In this document: one piece after another, positions 1 through 9,018 of the stretch
Numbering within the stretch: position 1 is the stretch's first letter
Layout: the number at the start of each line of letters is the position of its first letter
Assembly: GCF_006715025.1 (NCBI RefSeq)
Contig: NZ_VFMK01000001.1
Coordinates: 1,488,001 to 1,552,000 of the forward strand
DNA from: Serratia fonticola
Lineage (GTDB): Bacteria; Pseudomonadota; Gammaproteobacteria; Enterobacterales; Enterobacteriaceae
DNA: 64,000 bases
Direction: 5' to 3'
Notes under the pieces: generated by a model
Told to the model about the DNA's origin: nothing
The model's database searches: none
The model's input: only the letters and a program-made list of their open reading frames with translations
Made by a program: the position numbers and the translations under genes

Positions 1-27
1 ATTTCTGGGGGGCTGATGGTCGACTTT

Positions 28-42
28 GTGCCAGAAGCGGAC
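28..42. repeat. Dispersed repeat, partial copy 1
   Basis: The 15-base string GTGCCAGAAGCGGAC here recurs exactly at 1885-1899 and in degenerate form at 4332-4346. Only this end of the element is visible because the window begins just upstream. I take it to be part of a degenerate dispersed intergenic repeat. Confidence 0.5.
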
Positions 43-126
43 CTTGCTTACATCGTGCTATGTTAGTTTACTGGGAGCTGGTCAATTGTATAATCTCTTC
101 AATGAATTAGATTAAAGGCTTGCAAA

Positions 127-1650
127 ATGAAATACATCAGCAAAAAAGCTTCGAGCAAAAAAAGAGACAAGAAAGCCAAACAGAAGTTGCTTACCCCTGA
201 ACAAAGAGCATTGCAAGCAGAACAAGCAGCTAAACAAGAGCAACTAAGAGAAATCAGACGCGCTATCACTGCTCATGCTATTAACCTTTTTCAGCAATAT
301 ATAGCACTCCGTAAAAATGGATTAGATAGTCCCACTGCTACTTTGCAAGCTCATGCTGACTATGAAAAAATACACGGGCATAAATTCCCTAATTCTATGT
401 GGACAAAAATCAAAACTAAAGCAGGGATTCAGATCTATGATCGTGAAAGACAAGAGCGCCGTAAATCGCTTAATCTTGCTAAGATCCCTACCCGTTTAGA
501 GACTAAACGTAGTGTACTTACACAGAATCAAAAGAAAGTACATAACCAGAATGCAAGTACATTACGTTTAATCGGTGCCAAGAGGCTACCTGTAACATCT
601 ATGGGGCTTGTTGTATGTCCTGTCTGCAAGATTCATGTAAAAGATGATGCTATAGAGTGGCATTTACGACATAACCACATAGACCATGTAGATAACCCAC
701 TTACTAAGCCTGTAGTAGCTCCTGTTGATTCTGTCGAAGATACAGATAGTCGAGTTAATAGATCCACTGGTGAAAGGTACATTTCTTTTTGGGCTGATAA
801 ACCAGAAGATACTAAACGTTATTTATTACAAGTTTATCCTAATGCAATCCGTGTAACTCTTCCCTTCATGGGGTTAGAGCTAAACAGCAAATGTGTTACT
901 AAATGGTTTGATACTTTAGAAGAAGCTGTAGAAATACGTGATCTATTAATTGGTGATAAAACACTTCCTGTTGAATATCCTACTAATGATGCAGAAATTG
1001 ATAAGGAAGATAAACGCTATTTCAATAAACAAGCTTATCAAACTGCATTACGAACAATGACACAATCAGAAGCCTGGAAACTCGCCACTGATGAAGAAAC
1101 TAGTATGATCTTTTTGAGCGATCGATACATAAGCCCATTAACACCACCGGAACCTAATATTGAAACATCTCTTGTCGTGGGTGCAGGGGCTATAGCTATT
1201 AATGAAGAGCTAACTAAGCCTTTAGAAGCTGCAAATGATACCTGTGCTACAGGGCGTACAGTTGAAGTGACGCACAAAGTCCGTCATGCTGGAGATCAAG
1301 CTGATTTCAAACGCCGTGTTTGGGATAACTTCAATGGTAGATGTGCTATCACGGGCTATCCACTGCCAGAAGGGATCTTAGAAGCTGCACATATTGAAGC
1401 AATAACAGAAGCGGCGAACAACAACACCTCTAACGGCCTATTACTTGAAGTAAGTCTACACCGGATGTTTGATAAAGGATTGATGGGGATTAATCCAGAT
1501 GATTTAACGGTTCATTTTGCTATTGATTGTATCCACAAAACTATTTATGAGGGTAAAACCTTACAACCGCATCATGTAGACCTTGCTGCTGATAAGTTGA
1601 TGGCAAAATGGAAAGAGTTCAATGATAAGAGTTCACATGACTTGTCCTAG
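127..1650 (+). CDS. HNH endonuclease family protein with zinc-finger and AP2-like region
   Basis: A 507-residue protein. The first 50 residues are very basic (Lys/Arg-rich). Around residues 163-180 there is a C2H2-like pattern (CPVC ... HLRHNH). Residues 215-285 resemble the AP2-like DNA-binding segment seen in phage HNH proteins. Residues about 393-460 carry an HNH_2-type nuclease motif (RCAITG, LEAAHI, NGLLL, HRMFDKGLM). Such proteins are usually homing-type or phage-associated nucleases; the target is unknown. The gene is clearly more AT-rich than most of the window and stands alone, flanked on both sides by copies of a dispersed repeat, which suggests horizontal acquisition. The HNH call is firm; an anti-phage or homing role is open. 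Confidence 0.75.
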   Translation: MKYISKKASSKKRDKKAKQKLLTPEQRALQAEQAAKQEQLREIRRAITAHAINLFQQYIALRKNGLDSPTATLQAHADYEKIHGHKFPNSMWTKIKTKAGIQIYDRERQERRKSLNLAKIPTRLETKRSVLTQNQKKVHNQNASTLRLIGAKRLPVTSMGLVVCPVCKIHVKDDAIEWHLRHNHIDHVDNPLTKPVVAPVDSVEDTDSRVNRSTGERYISFWADKPEDTKRYLLQVYPNAIRVTLPFMGLELNSKCVTKWFDTLEEAVEIRDLLIGDKTLPVEYPTNDAEIDKEDKRYFNKQAYQTALRTMTQSEAWKLATDEETSMIFLSDRYISPLTPPEPNIETSLVVGAGAIAINEELTKPLEAANDTCATGRTVEVTHKVRHAGDQADFKRRVWDNFNGRCAITGYPLPEGILEAAHIEAITEAANNNTSNGLLLEVSLHRMFDKGLMGINPDDLTVHFAIDCIHKTIYEGKTLQPHHVDLAADKLMAKWKEFNDKSSHDLS

Positions 1651-2090
1651 TACGCTTGAAGTAAAGTATGTAGCGGATAGCTTAATTTGGTCACTTTAAT
1701 TGTATTAGTAGCAACTTAATCTGACGCACGGCCTTGAAATGTTCAGAGTTACCGATTTTAATATGGGTGTCGAAGCCTTATACAAAATGTAAGTATCCCG
1801 GCAATACGAACCATTCACTTTAACAGAGATGTCAATTTTCGCGTGTCGCTCATAGAAGCCCCTGTTGTTGCCTTGGGCTGCTTCGTGCCAGAAGCGGACA
1901 TGTCCGGACTCATGGCCTCAAGCTTAGTTCAGGACACATCCAATCCCGTCAACAAACCCTCTGACGATGCTCAGCGAGTGGCAAGTAATGAATGTCATAA
2001 AATCAACATAAGTTTAAAAATCAAATTTTGTTTAATTTAGGGTGGGTTCATGCTACCGTGCATATAAATCTCTTTAGGCACATCTGACGC
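1651..2090. other. Non-coding stretch between HNH gene and ridA-like gene
   Basis: This 440-base gap has no convincing gene. A 65-codon open frame (1843-2040) lacks recognisable content and overlaps the dispersed repeat at 1829-1901. The promoter of the RidA-like gene presumably lies in the last 100 bases, but I see no clear boxes. Confidence 0.4.
1829..1901. repeat. Dispersed repeat, copy 2
   Basis: It begins ATGTCAATTTTCGC and ends GTGCCAGAAGCGGAC, with the two blocks starting 56 bases apart. The same two blocks in the same order occur at 4273-4348, starting 59 bases apart and more degenerate. The second block also occurs at 28-42. Confidence 0.55.
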
Positions 2091-2453
2091 ATGTCTATCG
2101 TACGCTACCCCACAATCAAGCCTTTTCCCTTTTCAGACGCCGTGCAGGTTAACGGATTCATTTTTCTTTCAGGCCATGTCGCCATGACCGCAGAAGGTGA
2201 GCCGTTGTATGGCTCTGTCACCCAGCAGACCCGGCATATCATGCACTCCATCAGGGAAACTCTGGCACAAGCGCATACGACGCTGGACCATATCGTGAAG
2301 GTCCAGGTATGGTTAAGCAGCATGGAGCACTTCAGCGAATTCAATGCCGCATACAGCGCGTTCTTTCCGAATGGTTTCCCGGCAAGAAGCGTCGTCACCA
2401 GCCACCTTGCTTTCGATTTGGACGTCGAAATTGAAGTTCAGGCCGTAGCCTGA
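2091..2453 (+). CDS. RidA/YjgF-YER057c-UK114 family protein
   Basis: A 120-residue protein, the usual size for this family of trimeric enamine/imine deaminases. It shows the family's FLSGHVA segment near residue 26 and a C-terminal block with PARSVV and VEIEVQAVA, which contains the conserved Arg and Glu that line the pocket in RidA. It sits 13 bases before a YheO/DauR-like regulator and just upstream of a phzF-like gene, so the three probably form one operon. A role in clearing or converting a reactive imine from amino-acid metabolism is inferred from the family and the neighbours. The exact substrate cannot be read from the sequence. Confidence 0.85.
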   Translation: MSIVRYPTIKPFPFSDAVQVNGFIFLSGHVAMTAEGEPLYGSVTQQTRHIMHSIRETLAQAHTTLDHIVKVQVWLSSMEHFSEFNAAYSAFFPNGFPARSVVTSHLAFDLDVEIEVQAVA

Positions 2454-2466
2454 CGAAGAGAGCAAA

Positions 2467-3123
2467 ATGACAGACGAACGCGAACGTTTAATAACCATTC
2501 TGACGGCTTCTCTCGAAGCACTAAGAACCACGCTGCCCTTGAACACCGAGGCGGTGCTGCATGACCTTACCCGCCCTGAATCGTCCGTGGTTAACATCGT
2601 TAATGGACACGTCAGCGGCAGAAAAGCTGGTGATGCTTTGTTGTCAGGTCCGGAAGATGACACAGGATTCTTAGGCTTACTGAATGCCTCGCAGCGTGTT
2701 CCAAGTCAGGTATTCAGTGGATATACCACCACCACCCTATCGGGCACAACGTTGAATAGCGCATCAACGATTTACTACAGTGAAGACGGCGTGCCGTTAG
2801 TGGCCTTCTGTATTAATGTCGATATGGACGTGGTGTTAAAACTCAAACGCGATTTGGACTATTTACTTCACCCAGCCGCCGCGGCTGAATCGCCTGACAA
2901 TCCGCTGGGCGAGATTCAGGATAAATCCCTGGACGATGTTATTTCAAAATACAGGCCAACGGGTTCAGAAAGTAAAATCGATTTCAGAAAGCGGGTTATT
3001 TCTGAAATACATGCTCAGGGCTTTTTCAAGATTAAAGGCAGCGTTAATCACGTAGCTAAAGCGCTGGGCGTCACCCGGTACACCGTTTATAACTATCTGG
3101 ATAAATTAAATGACAAAGCCTGA
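2467..3123 (+). CDS. YheO/DauR-like PAS and helix-turn-helix regulator
   Basis: A 218-residue protein with the layout of the YheO/DauR family. The N-terminal PAS-like half (residues about 10-120) contains the VLHDLTRPESSVVNI and ISGRKAGD-like segments, here VSGRKAGD. The C-terminal helix-turn-helix is near residues 190-215 (GSVNHVAKALGVTRYTVYNYL). Family members regulate amino-acid catabolism, for example D-arginine use by DauR in Pseudomonas. It lies between ridA-like and phzF-like genes and overlaps the next gene by 14 bases, so translation is probably coupled. It most likely regulates this small operon; the ligand is unknown. Confidence 0.82.
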   Translation: MTDERERLITILTASLEALRTTLPLNTEAVLHDLTRPESSVVNIVNGHVSGRKAGDALLSGPEDDTGFLGLLNASQRVPSQVFSGYTTTTLSGTTLNSASTIYYSEDGVPLVAFCINVDMDVVLKLKRDLDYLLHPAAAAESPDNPLGEIQDKSLDDVISKYRPTGSESKIDFRKRVISEIHAQGFFKIKGSVNHVAKALGVTRYTVYNYLDKLNDKA

Positions 3124-3916
3124 CACCACAGTAATTCCTTTTTATCAGGTTGATGCCTTCACTTCTCAGCCTTTTGGCGGCAACCCGGCGGGCGTTTGCC
3201 CGTTAACTGAGTGGCTGCCTGACGATGTTCTGCAAGCGATCGCCACGGAGAATAACCTTTCTGAGACCGCTTTTTTTGTGCCAGTCGAGGATGGTTATCA
3301 ACTGCGCTGGTGCACGCCTGCGGTTGAAGTGGATTTGTGTGGCCACGCCACACTGGCGGCATCGTGGGTACTGTTCAATAAGCTTGGCTACGAAAAAGAG
3401 GCTATCCGCTTCCATACCCGTAGCGGTGTGTTAACGGTGAGTAAGAATGGGGATAAGCTCTGCATGGACTTCCCGGCTAAATCGGCTACCGAGATTGGTC
3501 CCCAGGCCGGATTGCTCGAAGCCCTTGGTATTACCGGTGGCGTTATCGGCGTGTGGAAGTCGGATGATCTGATTGTGCTGGTAGATGACAAAACCATCAT
3601 CGAAGGGCTTAGCCCGGACTTCAATAAGCTGGCGGAGTTCGACACGCGCGGTGTGCTCGTGACCGCAGCTGATGACCAGTTTGATTTTGTGTCCCGTTGG
3701 TTCGGTCCACAGGTCGGCGTGAACGAAGATCCGGTTACGGGGTCGGCGCACACTTTCCTCGCCCCGTTCTGGGCGGCGCGTACGGGTAAAAAGGTCCTGA
3801 CCGCTCAGCAAGGTGGAAAGCGTAAGGGGACGTTGCGCTGTGTGGTTCGGGATGACGGGCGTGTGGAATTGCACGGCAGCGCACGTATGACCATCGAAGG
3901 GGTATTCCAGTTATAA
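3110..3916 (+). CDS. PhzF family isomerase/epimerase
   Basis: A 268-residue protein of the diaminopimelate-epimerase-like PhzF fold. Visible family motifs are FGGNPAGVC near the N-terminus, NNLSETAFF (the Glu corresponds to the catalytic acid of PhzF), LCGHATLA, and the C-terminal EDPVTGSAHTFLAP. There is no phenazine pathway nearby, so this is one of the many stand-alone homologues of unknown substrate. Its start lies inside the end of the regulator gene, which supports co-transcription with the RidA-like protein. The pairing suggests isomerisation of an amino-acid-derived compound; this is inference. Confidence 0.85.
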   Translation: MTKPDTTVIPFYQVDAFTSQPFGGNPAGVCPLTEWLPDDVLQAIATENNLSETAFFVPVEDGYQLRWCTPAVEVDLCGHATLAASWVLFNKLGYEKEAIRFHTRSGVLTVSKNGDKLCMDFPAKSATEIGPQAGLLEALGITGGVIGVWKSDDLIVLVDDKTIIEGLSPDFNKLAEFDTRGVLVTAADDQFDFVSRWFGPQVGVNEDPVTGSAHTFLAPFWAARTGKKVLTAQQGGKRKGTLRCVVRDDGRVELHGSARMTIEGVFQL

Positions 3917-4004
3917 AGACGATGTATGACCGGAACGGCAACCTGTACCATTCCTTTGATTTATATCTGCTATCTGTCGATGGGGTCACACAGCCCGGTG
4001 TAGG

Positions 4005-4272
4005 GGGGCAACGAATGGTATACAGGTGATGAGCGCCTACGTTGAAACAGTTTTTGGCTTTTATGGTCGGGCGTTGCTGGTGGCGATTATCACCCTCGCT
4101 TGTCTGGTCACAGCCATTGGCCTGACGAGCTATTTCAACCAGACGACCGGCGTGTCTTACGGACTGTTTGTGACGCTACCCCTGACGGTGTCCGTAGGGC
4201 TGAATTCTCTCACCGAAATGGTGGTGCCCGTGCTGTGTGTCATTTATCCGGCTGCGCTGATCGTGGTCGCAA
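4005..4272 (+). pseudogene. Remnant of a BrnQ-type branched-chain amino-acid carrier
   Basis: The reading frame (open from about 4005, Met at 4026) encodes a C-terminal piece of the BrnQ/LivII family. Recognisable blocks are AYVETVFGFYGRALL, IITLACLVTAIGL, VSYGLFVTL and VPVLCVIYPAALIVVA, all in family order. Only about 85 of some 440 residues remain. The family similarity stops at the dispersed repeat beginning at 4273. The frame continues to a stop at 4436, but that tail is encoded by the repeat and then by the end of the convergent MFS gene. I treat it as a decayed gene. Confidence 0.7.
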
Positions 4273-4348
4273 ATGTCAATTTTCGCTCATCGCTCAGAAC
4301 GGACCTTCTGCTCAGTGAGTTAGTCCGCGCCGTGCCAGCAGTGGACGT
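4273..4348. repeat. Dispersed repeat, copy 3
   Basis: It starts ATGTCAATTTTCGC, as at 1829, and ends with a degenerate GTGCCAGCAGTGGAC. It abuts the truncated end of the brnQ remnant and runs up to the end of the MFS gene. Confidence 0.5.
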
Positions 4349-4352
4349 TATG

Positions 4353-5561
4353 CTAATCAACGATGAGATGATCCGGCTGGATGTTACGTTTAGCCAGTTT
4401 CTTTTGCAGAAGGATAACGATAATTGGGAACCCTGATGCGGAAATTGCACATACCGTCAGCAACGTGTTCATATTTTGCGGTGTCATGACATGCCCAGGT
4501 AATAGAAAAGCGGACAGGAAAAATGCGATCGTTGTAATCAGATACATTATTGATGTCTGTAATGAAGAGAATCCAGCTCGTTGCCTGTCATCAGGAAACT
4601 GAATCGTAACTGCCGAAGATGAAACCAGACGGCTGTATGATGCACCGAGAAATAAAGTAATAAATAGCGCCGCATGAGGATAGCCCAAGATGGGTATTAG
4701 CAAACTCAGTATAAAGACGATAGTTGACCCTGTAGCCAGAATCAAAGCAGAAAAGCGGGACGTTAACGCACCTGTCATTTTTGTGGACAGGTACCCTGTA
4801 ACACCCCCGCCGAAGAACAGCCAAGGCAACAGGTCTTGAGAAGCGCCCAACTGCTGTGTCATTAATGGTACCAGAATAGGAATGACCAGCATTGGACTAA
4901 ACTGTACAAGCGCATTACCTGAAGCAAACAGTAAAGTATCAACGTCGAGAGGCAGTGCGTGGAGTGTGTCGAAAGAGACTGGGTCTTGAGGGATGATGGA
5001 AACAATCAGTGGCAATGCCAACAAACACAGTGTACTGATTAACCACAAAGCGACATGCCAACCATAATGAGTACACAAAAATAATATAGTGGGCATTCCT
5101 ACAATGCTTACCATCGAAAATGATGCAATCACCGTCGCCAACATTTTTCCGCGCAAGTTAGTCGGTGCGTGGTTTATCAATATACTGATACCCACACCCA
5201 TTGTCGTACCTCCAACCAATCCTGCACAGAATCGTAATGTAAGCAGAAGACTAAAACTGGAGGTGAATGTAGTCAACAGTGTCAGTAGGCCTAGTAGTGC
5301 CATATTGGCGATTAAAAAACGTTTCTTATTGAAACGACCAATCCAGTAAAAGGCGATAATTCCCGATAGGACGGCCCCAGATGTGTACATGCCGGATACA
5401 TAGCCTGAGAATGATGCGGGAACTGCGAAATCTGCTGCCATAAAAGCAAAAACAGGGTTGAACATCATATATTCCAGCGCATTAGTAAACTGGATAAAAG
5501 CCATTACAATAGCTATCCGTATGAGGGCTTTATGATTAAACGTCTGTGTGACCAGTGGCAT
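4353..5561 (-). CDS. MFS transporter, 12-helix sugar/drug exporter type
   Basis: A 402-residue hydrophobic protein with about 12 predicted membrane segments and a central hydrophilic loop (IIPQDPVSFDTLHALP). The loop between helices 2 and 3 reads YWIGRFNKKRFL, a variant of the MFS motif A, and helix 5 has a GMPTIL segment. Length and layout fit the arabinose-efflux/CmlA-like branch of the major facilitator superfamily. It is divergent from a LysR-type gene about 100 bases away, a common arrangement in which the regulator controls the exporter. The substrate is unknown. Confidence 0.85.
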   Translation of the reverse strand: MPLVTQTFNHKALIRIAIVMAFIQFTNALEYMMFNPVFAFMAADFAVPASFSGYVSGMYTSGAVLSGIIAFYWIGRFNKKRFLIANMALLGLLTLLTTFTSSFSLLLTLRFCAGLVGGTTMGVGISILINHAPTNLRGKMLATVIASFSMVSIVGMPTILFLCTHYGWHVALWLISTLCLLALPLIVSIIPQDPVSFDTLHALPLDVDTLLFASGNALVQFSPMLVIPILVPLMTQQLGASQDLLPWLFFGGGVTGYLSTKMTGALTSRFSALILATGSTIVFILSLLIPILGYPHAALFITLFLGASYSRLVSSSAVTIQFPDDRQRAGFSSLQTSIMYLITTIAFFLSAFLLPGHVMTPQNMNTLLTVCAISASGFPIIVILLQKKLAKRNIQPDHLIVD

Positions 5562-5664
5562 AACAAGCGACCTATGGATGAAAGATATCCGAGTTTAACC
5601 GCTATCAATGCTGTTCATTAGATGGTAAAAATGGCACTTATTGTTATCATTTATGGGATAGTTG

Positions 5665-6582
5665 ATGCGACCGGCTCTTGATTTTAATACCTTGAAAGTG
5701 TTCATTGCTGTGGTTGAAAAAGAAAGTTTTGTTGGGGCATCAAAAGTCCTTGAAATGCCGACATCAAATGTGAGTCGTTGTATTTCTCAGTTAGAAGACA
5801 AACTGAATCTTCAGCTCATTGAGCGCAGCACCCGACATATGAAACTCACCCAGGCTGGGCACCTACTCTATACCCGAGCGAAGCCATTACTGGAGGCGCT
5901 TGAGCAAACTGAAACAGAATTAACGTTGAGGCAAATGCAACTCAAGGGGCCATTACGTATCTGTATTCCCAATGAAATAGGTCCTGCATTGCTGGGTTCT
6001 GTTGTTGCCGATTTTGCTTGTCAGTACCCGGATCTGGAAATAAGCTGCGTCACAAATTTGTCAGGTTTTGAATCCCTGCGAGATGATCTGGATTTAGCTA
6101 TTATTGTTAGCCGTGGTCAGATGGATGACTGTGACTACATAGCCCGTCATCTGGTGACTATCCCTTGCACCATCGTTGCAGCCCCCTCCGTCATTCAGCG
6201 TTATGGCACCCCTTCTCGTATACAGCAATTTGAAGAATTACCCTGTATTACAACGGTAAGTGCACTTAGAGGTGTTCCCTGGCAGTTTGTTAATAAAAAG
6301 GGGGGATTCGAGACGATTAAGGTTAAAGGGCATTATCGGGTCAACAGTGGCGAGATGGCAGGGCGAGCGGCGGTAGCAGGTGTCGGTTTTGCAATTCTAT
6401 CGAAACAAGCCTGCCAGCCTTACATTATCGATGGAAGGTTAATCGAGGTTGAGTTTGAACAATCGCCAGCACCATTGCAATTGTTCGCACTTTATTCAGA
6501 TCGGCGTTACTTGCCCGCTAAAACACGAGCGCTCATTGATTTCATGCAGCAGAAATTGAGCAATATATCCTTCGCACCATAA
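5665..6582 (+). CDS. LysR-type transcriptional regulator
   Basis: A 305-residue LysR protein if translation starts at ATG 5665; a TTG lies one codon earlier. The N-terminal winged helix-turn-helix is clear (FNTLKVFIAVVEKESF, then VSRCISQLEDKLNLQLIERS). The rest resembles the two-lobed effector-binding domain of the AaeR/DmlR-like group, with FEQSPAPLQLFALYSDRRYL near the end. It is divergent from the MFS gene at 4353-5561, so that transporter is its most probable target. The inducer is unknown. Confidence 0.88.
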   Translation: MRPALDFNTLKVFIAVVEKESFVGASKVLEMPTSNVSRCISQLEDKLNLQLIERSTRHMKLTQAGHLLYTRAKPLLEALEQTETELTLRQMQLKGPLRICIPNEIGPALLGSVVADFACQYPDLEISCVTNLSGFESLRDDLDLAIIVSRGQMDDCDYIARHLVTIPCTIVAAPSVIQRYGTPSRIQQFEELPCITTVSALRGVPWQFVNKKGGFETIKVKGHYRVNSGEMAGRAAVAGVGFAILSKQACQPYIIDGRLIEVEFEQSPAPLQLFALYSDRRYLPAKTRALIDFMQQKLSNISFAP

Positions 6583-6718
6583 GGCAGCATTGAATAGCCA
6601 CAGAGAGTCCAGTTGGCGCAATGAGCCCCTAAACACAGGACGTCTGTTGTTCGCTCAAAGCAGACAGTCACGTTCAACAGCTTTCCGCCAGGATCAGGCC
6701 CTTTTATTTTTGATAAAT

Positions 6719-6740
6719 GAGCCTTCAATAATGAAGGCTC
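6719..6740. terminator. Palindromic hairpin between convergent genes
   Basis: A perfect 8-bp stem (GAGCCTTC/GAAGGCTC) with a 6-base loop sits between the convergent ends of the LysR gene and the hydrolase gene. There is no strong T-run on either side, so termination is likely but not certain. Confidence 0.4.
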
Positions 6741-6754
6741 AATACTACCGCTTT

Positions 6755-7819
6755 CTACTGCAGATCTTTTTCCTTCAGGAACTGACTCACCAAATCAGCT
6801 ATCTGCACATTATTCAGGTCAGAGAAAGGGAAGTGGGTATTACCTTTGATCCCAACCTCAGGCAGATGCATCACAGTGACATCCCCGCCATGCTTTTTCA
6901 CCACGTCACGCCACTCACGAGCCATTGCCAGACGTACGCGCCAGCTGTCTTGTGCGGGCATAGCGACAGGCTTATCCGGTATGTTATCGCCGTAAATAAT
7001 CAGAATCGGGATTTTAGTCAGCGCCATAAACTGTTCCATCGGAACAGGCTCACCTTTCAGCGTGTCGAACGCGCTTGGCATAGGGGCAGGGAGTTCTTTC
7101 TCCGGGAAGACAAAGCTGCTGCCTGGCTCGAAGGCAACAATGGCTTTGACCTTGCCATTTTTCATCGCCGTGTACCAGCCGGGGCCGCCACCCTGAGAGT
7201 GGGTAAAGAGGATAGCCGGGCCGGATTTATCCACTACGGCGGACATCGCATCAGAGATCACATTGATATCAAACGGCCCGGTATTCGGGGTCATCTGACG
7301 GAAATACTGGTCCAGTGCCTCTTTGTCGTGTGAGAACTGGACGCCTTTAAAATACTCTGGCCACACGCCAACGCGGAACTGGTTAAACCACATCTGCTCA
7401 TCCGGTTTTGGCGTAACAGTACCTTCTACAGTCGTGCGCCCGGCGCTGCCCCGACGCGGCTGATCGACAAGATAAGTTGAGAATCCGCGACGCAGGAATA
7501 TGTTCTGGAACCCTTCACGACCATCCGGGGTACTTTCCCAGGTGCGGGAGAATTGACCTGCGCCGTGCAGCATGACAATAGGGTATTTATGCGGATTCAC
7601 CGGGATTTGGTAGAAAACAGACGCATGATCGCCATGATAACTTTGACCAGCAAAGTTCAGCGGCTCTTTCGCGTCAAATGTTCCCGGTGCGGTGATGATG
7701 GTGCCACCAGCAGAAAAGCTTCCTTGTTCCTGAATGACCAATGGCTCGGCATATACCGACTGAGCCACCAGGCCACCCGCCATCACGCAGATGGCCAGCG
7801 CTTTTAAGATCGTTTTCAA
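6755..7819 (-). CDS. Exported alpha/beta-hydrolase (esterase-like)
   Basis: A 354-residue protein with a typical signal peptide (MKTILKALAICVMAGGLVAQ, cleavage after about Ala24), so it probably works in the periplasm. The alpha/beta-hydrolase core is visible: HGAG at residues 85-88 for the oxyanion hole, the nucleophile elbow THSQGG with Ser208, and a late His in GNTHFPF near residue 328. The substrate cannot be predicted; related proteins are annotated as esterases or lipases. It is transcribed alone, with about 290 bases before the divergent SDR gene. Confidence 0.82.
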   Translation of the reverse strand: MKTILKALAICVMAGGLVAQSVYAEPLVIQEQGSFSAGGTIITAPGTFDAKEPLNFAGQSYHGDHASVFYQIPVNPHKYPIVMLHGAGQFSRTWESTPDGREGFQNIFLRRGFSTYLVDQPRRGSAGRTTVEGTVTPKPDEQMWFNQFRVGVWPEYFKGVQFSHDKEALDQYFRQMTPNTGPFDINVISDAMSAVVDKSGPAILFTHSQGGGPGWYTAMKNGKVKAIVAFEPGSSFVFPEKELPAPMPSAFDTLKGEPVPMEQFMALTKIPILIIYGDNIPDKPVAMPAQDSWRVRLAMAREWRDVVKKHGGDVTVMHLPEVGIKGNTHFPFSDLNNVQIADLVSQFLKEKDLQ

Positions 7820-8111
7820 GATTACATCCTCTGTTATGTTTGCCGTTCAATCATATCTGAGTTGTCAGCGTTAATTATTTAGCACCCCTGATTGCCCTTA
7901 TGTGTCTGGTTCATTAATTTACCGATGTCTGACCGGCATATTTTTGCCTGAAGTGGTTATTTATGAATAAGGCTCATAAGGCCATGTTCCCTAGCTGACT
8001 TAACCTGATACTTTCGAGACGCTATGCTGTATGAGTTGTCATCAGTGTAGGGTCAATAGCTGAAATGACTTGCTAGAAGCTGGTGGCTATATCTGTAGAA
8101 GAGGGATAAAA

Positions 8112-8939
8112 ATGAAAGACGTCATTGTTGTTATCGGGAGCGGCTCGATTGCTCAAGCCATAGCGCGACGTGTCAGCGTGGGAAAACATATTCTCCTGGC
8201 CGATATAAAAACTGAGAACGCTCAACAGGCTGAAAATACCCTTTCACGAGCCGGTTTCGAAGTGAGTACCACAACGGTAGATGTCCGTTCTCGCCAGTCT
8301 ATCCAGGAACTCGTGAAAACTGCGTGTAGCGTGGGCGAAATCAAGGGAGTTATCCATACTGCAGGATTGTCACCGTCTCAGGCAAAAGCACAGGATCTCA
8401 TCCGCGTTGATCTCTACGGCAGCGCCGTGCTGTTTGAGGAATTTGGTAAAGTGATCGCACCCGGTGGGTCCTGCGTTGTAATTGGCTCTCAGTCCAGCCA
8501 TCGCTTAGCCGTTGATGCTCTGACACAATCTCAGGCAGATGCGCTAGCCACCCTGCCGCCAGAGGACCTTCTCGAACTGCCTTTAGTGAAAGAAATTAAA
8601 GACAGCTTATATGCTTACCAGATATCCAAACGCTGCAATGCGCTGCGCGTGATGTCTGAAGCGGTGAAATGGGGCAAGCGCGGTGCGCGAATTAACTGTA
8701 TCAGCGCCGGTATCGTCTATACGCCTCTGGCCTATGACGAGCTTAACAGTGTCGAAAGGGGCGCATTCTATCGAAATATGCTGGATAAATCTCCGGCGGG
8801 ACGGGGCGGTACGCCGGATGAAATCGGTGCGCTGGCGGAGTTTCTGTTCGGGCCTAATGGCACCTATGTGACGGGAAGCGACCTGCTGATTGATGGTGGC
8901 GCAACGGCCTCTTATAAATATGGCGAATTACGTCCGTAG
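8112..8939 (+). CDS. Short-chain dehydrogenase/reductase
   Basis: A 275-residue protein from ATG 8112, chosen because a good ribosome site (AGAGGG) precedes it; an in-frame TTG at 8070 is less likely. The Rossmann motif is GSGSIAQAIA rather than the usual TGxxxGIG. The catalytic Tyr-Lys pair is in YAYQISKRCN, and the C-terminal TGSDLLIDGGA is typical of classical SDRs. It may form a pair with the zinc alcohol dehydrogenase 79 bases downstream. The substrate is unknown. Confidence 0.82.
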   Translation: MKDVIVVIGSGSIAQAIARRVSVGKHILLADIKTENAQQAENTLSRAGFEVSTTTVDVRSRQSIQELVKTACSVGEIKGVIHTAGLSPSQAKAQDLIRVDLYGSAVLFEEFGKVIAPGGSCVVIGSQSSHRLAVDALTQSQADALATLPPEDLLELPLVKEIKDSLYAYQISKRCNALRVMSEAVKWGKRGARINCISAGIVYTPLAYDELNSVERGAFYRNMLDKSPAGRGGTPDEIGALAEFLFGPNGTYVTGSDLLIDGGATASYKYGELRP

Positions 8940-9018
8940 TCATACACCTGATTTCCCCACGACATGGTGATAACCGTTTAAAATCATGTTGTTACATTTC
9001 TTATTCGGAGATTCACAG

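Noticed and set aside
4273..4436. C-terminal part of the 136-codon ORF as a real protein domain
   Set aside because: It is the translation of a dispersed repeat and of the antisense end of the MFS gene.
6590..7333. 247-codon plus-strand open frame
   Set aside because: It lies antisense to the clear alpha/beta-hydrolase gene and has no domain.
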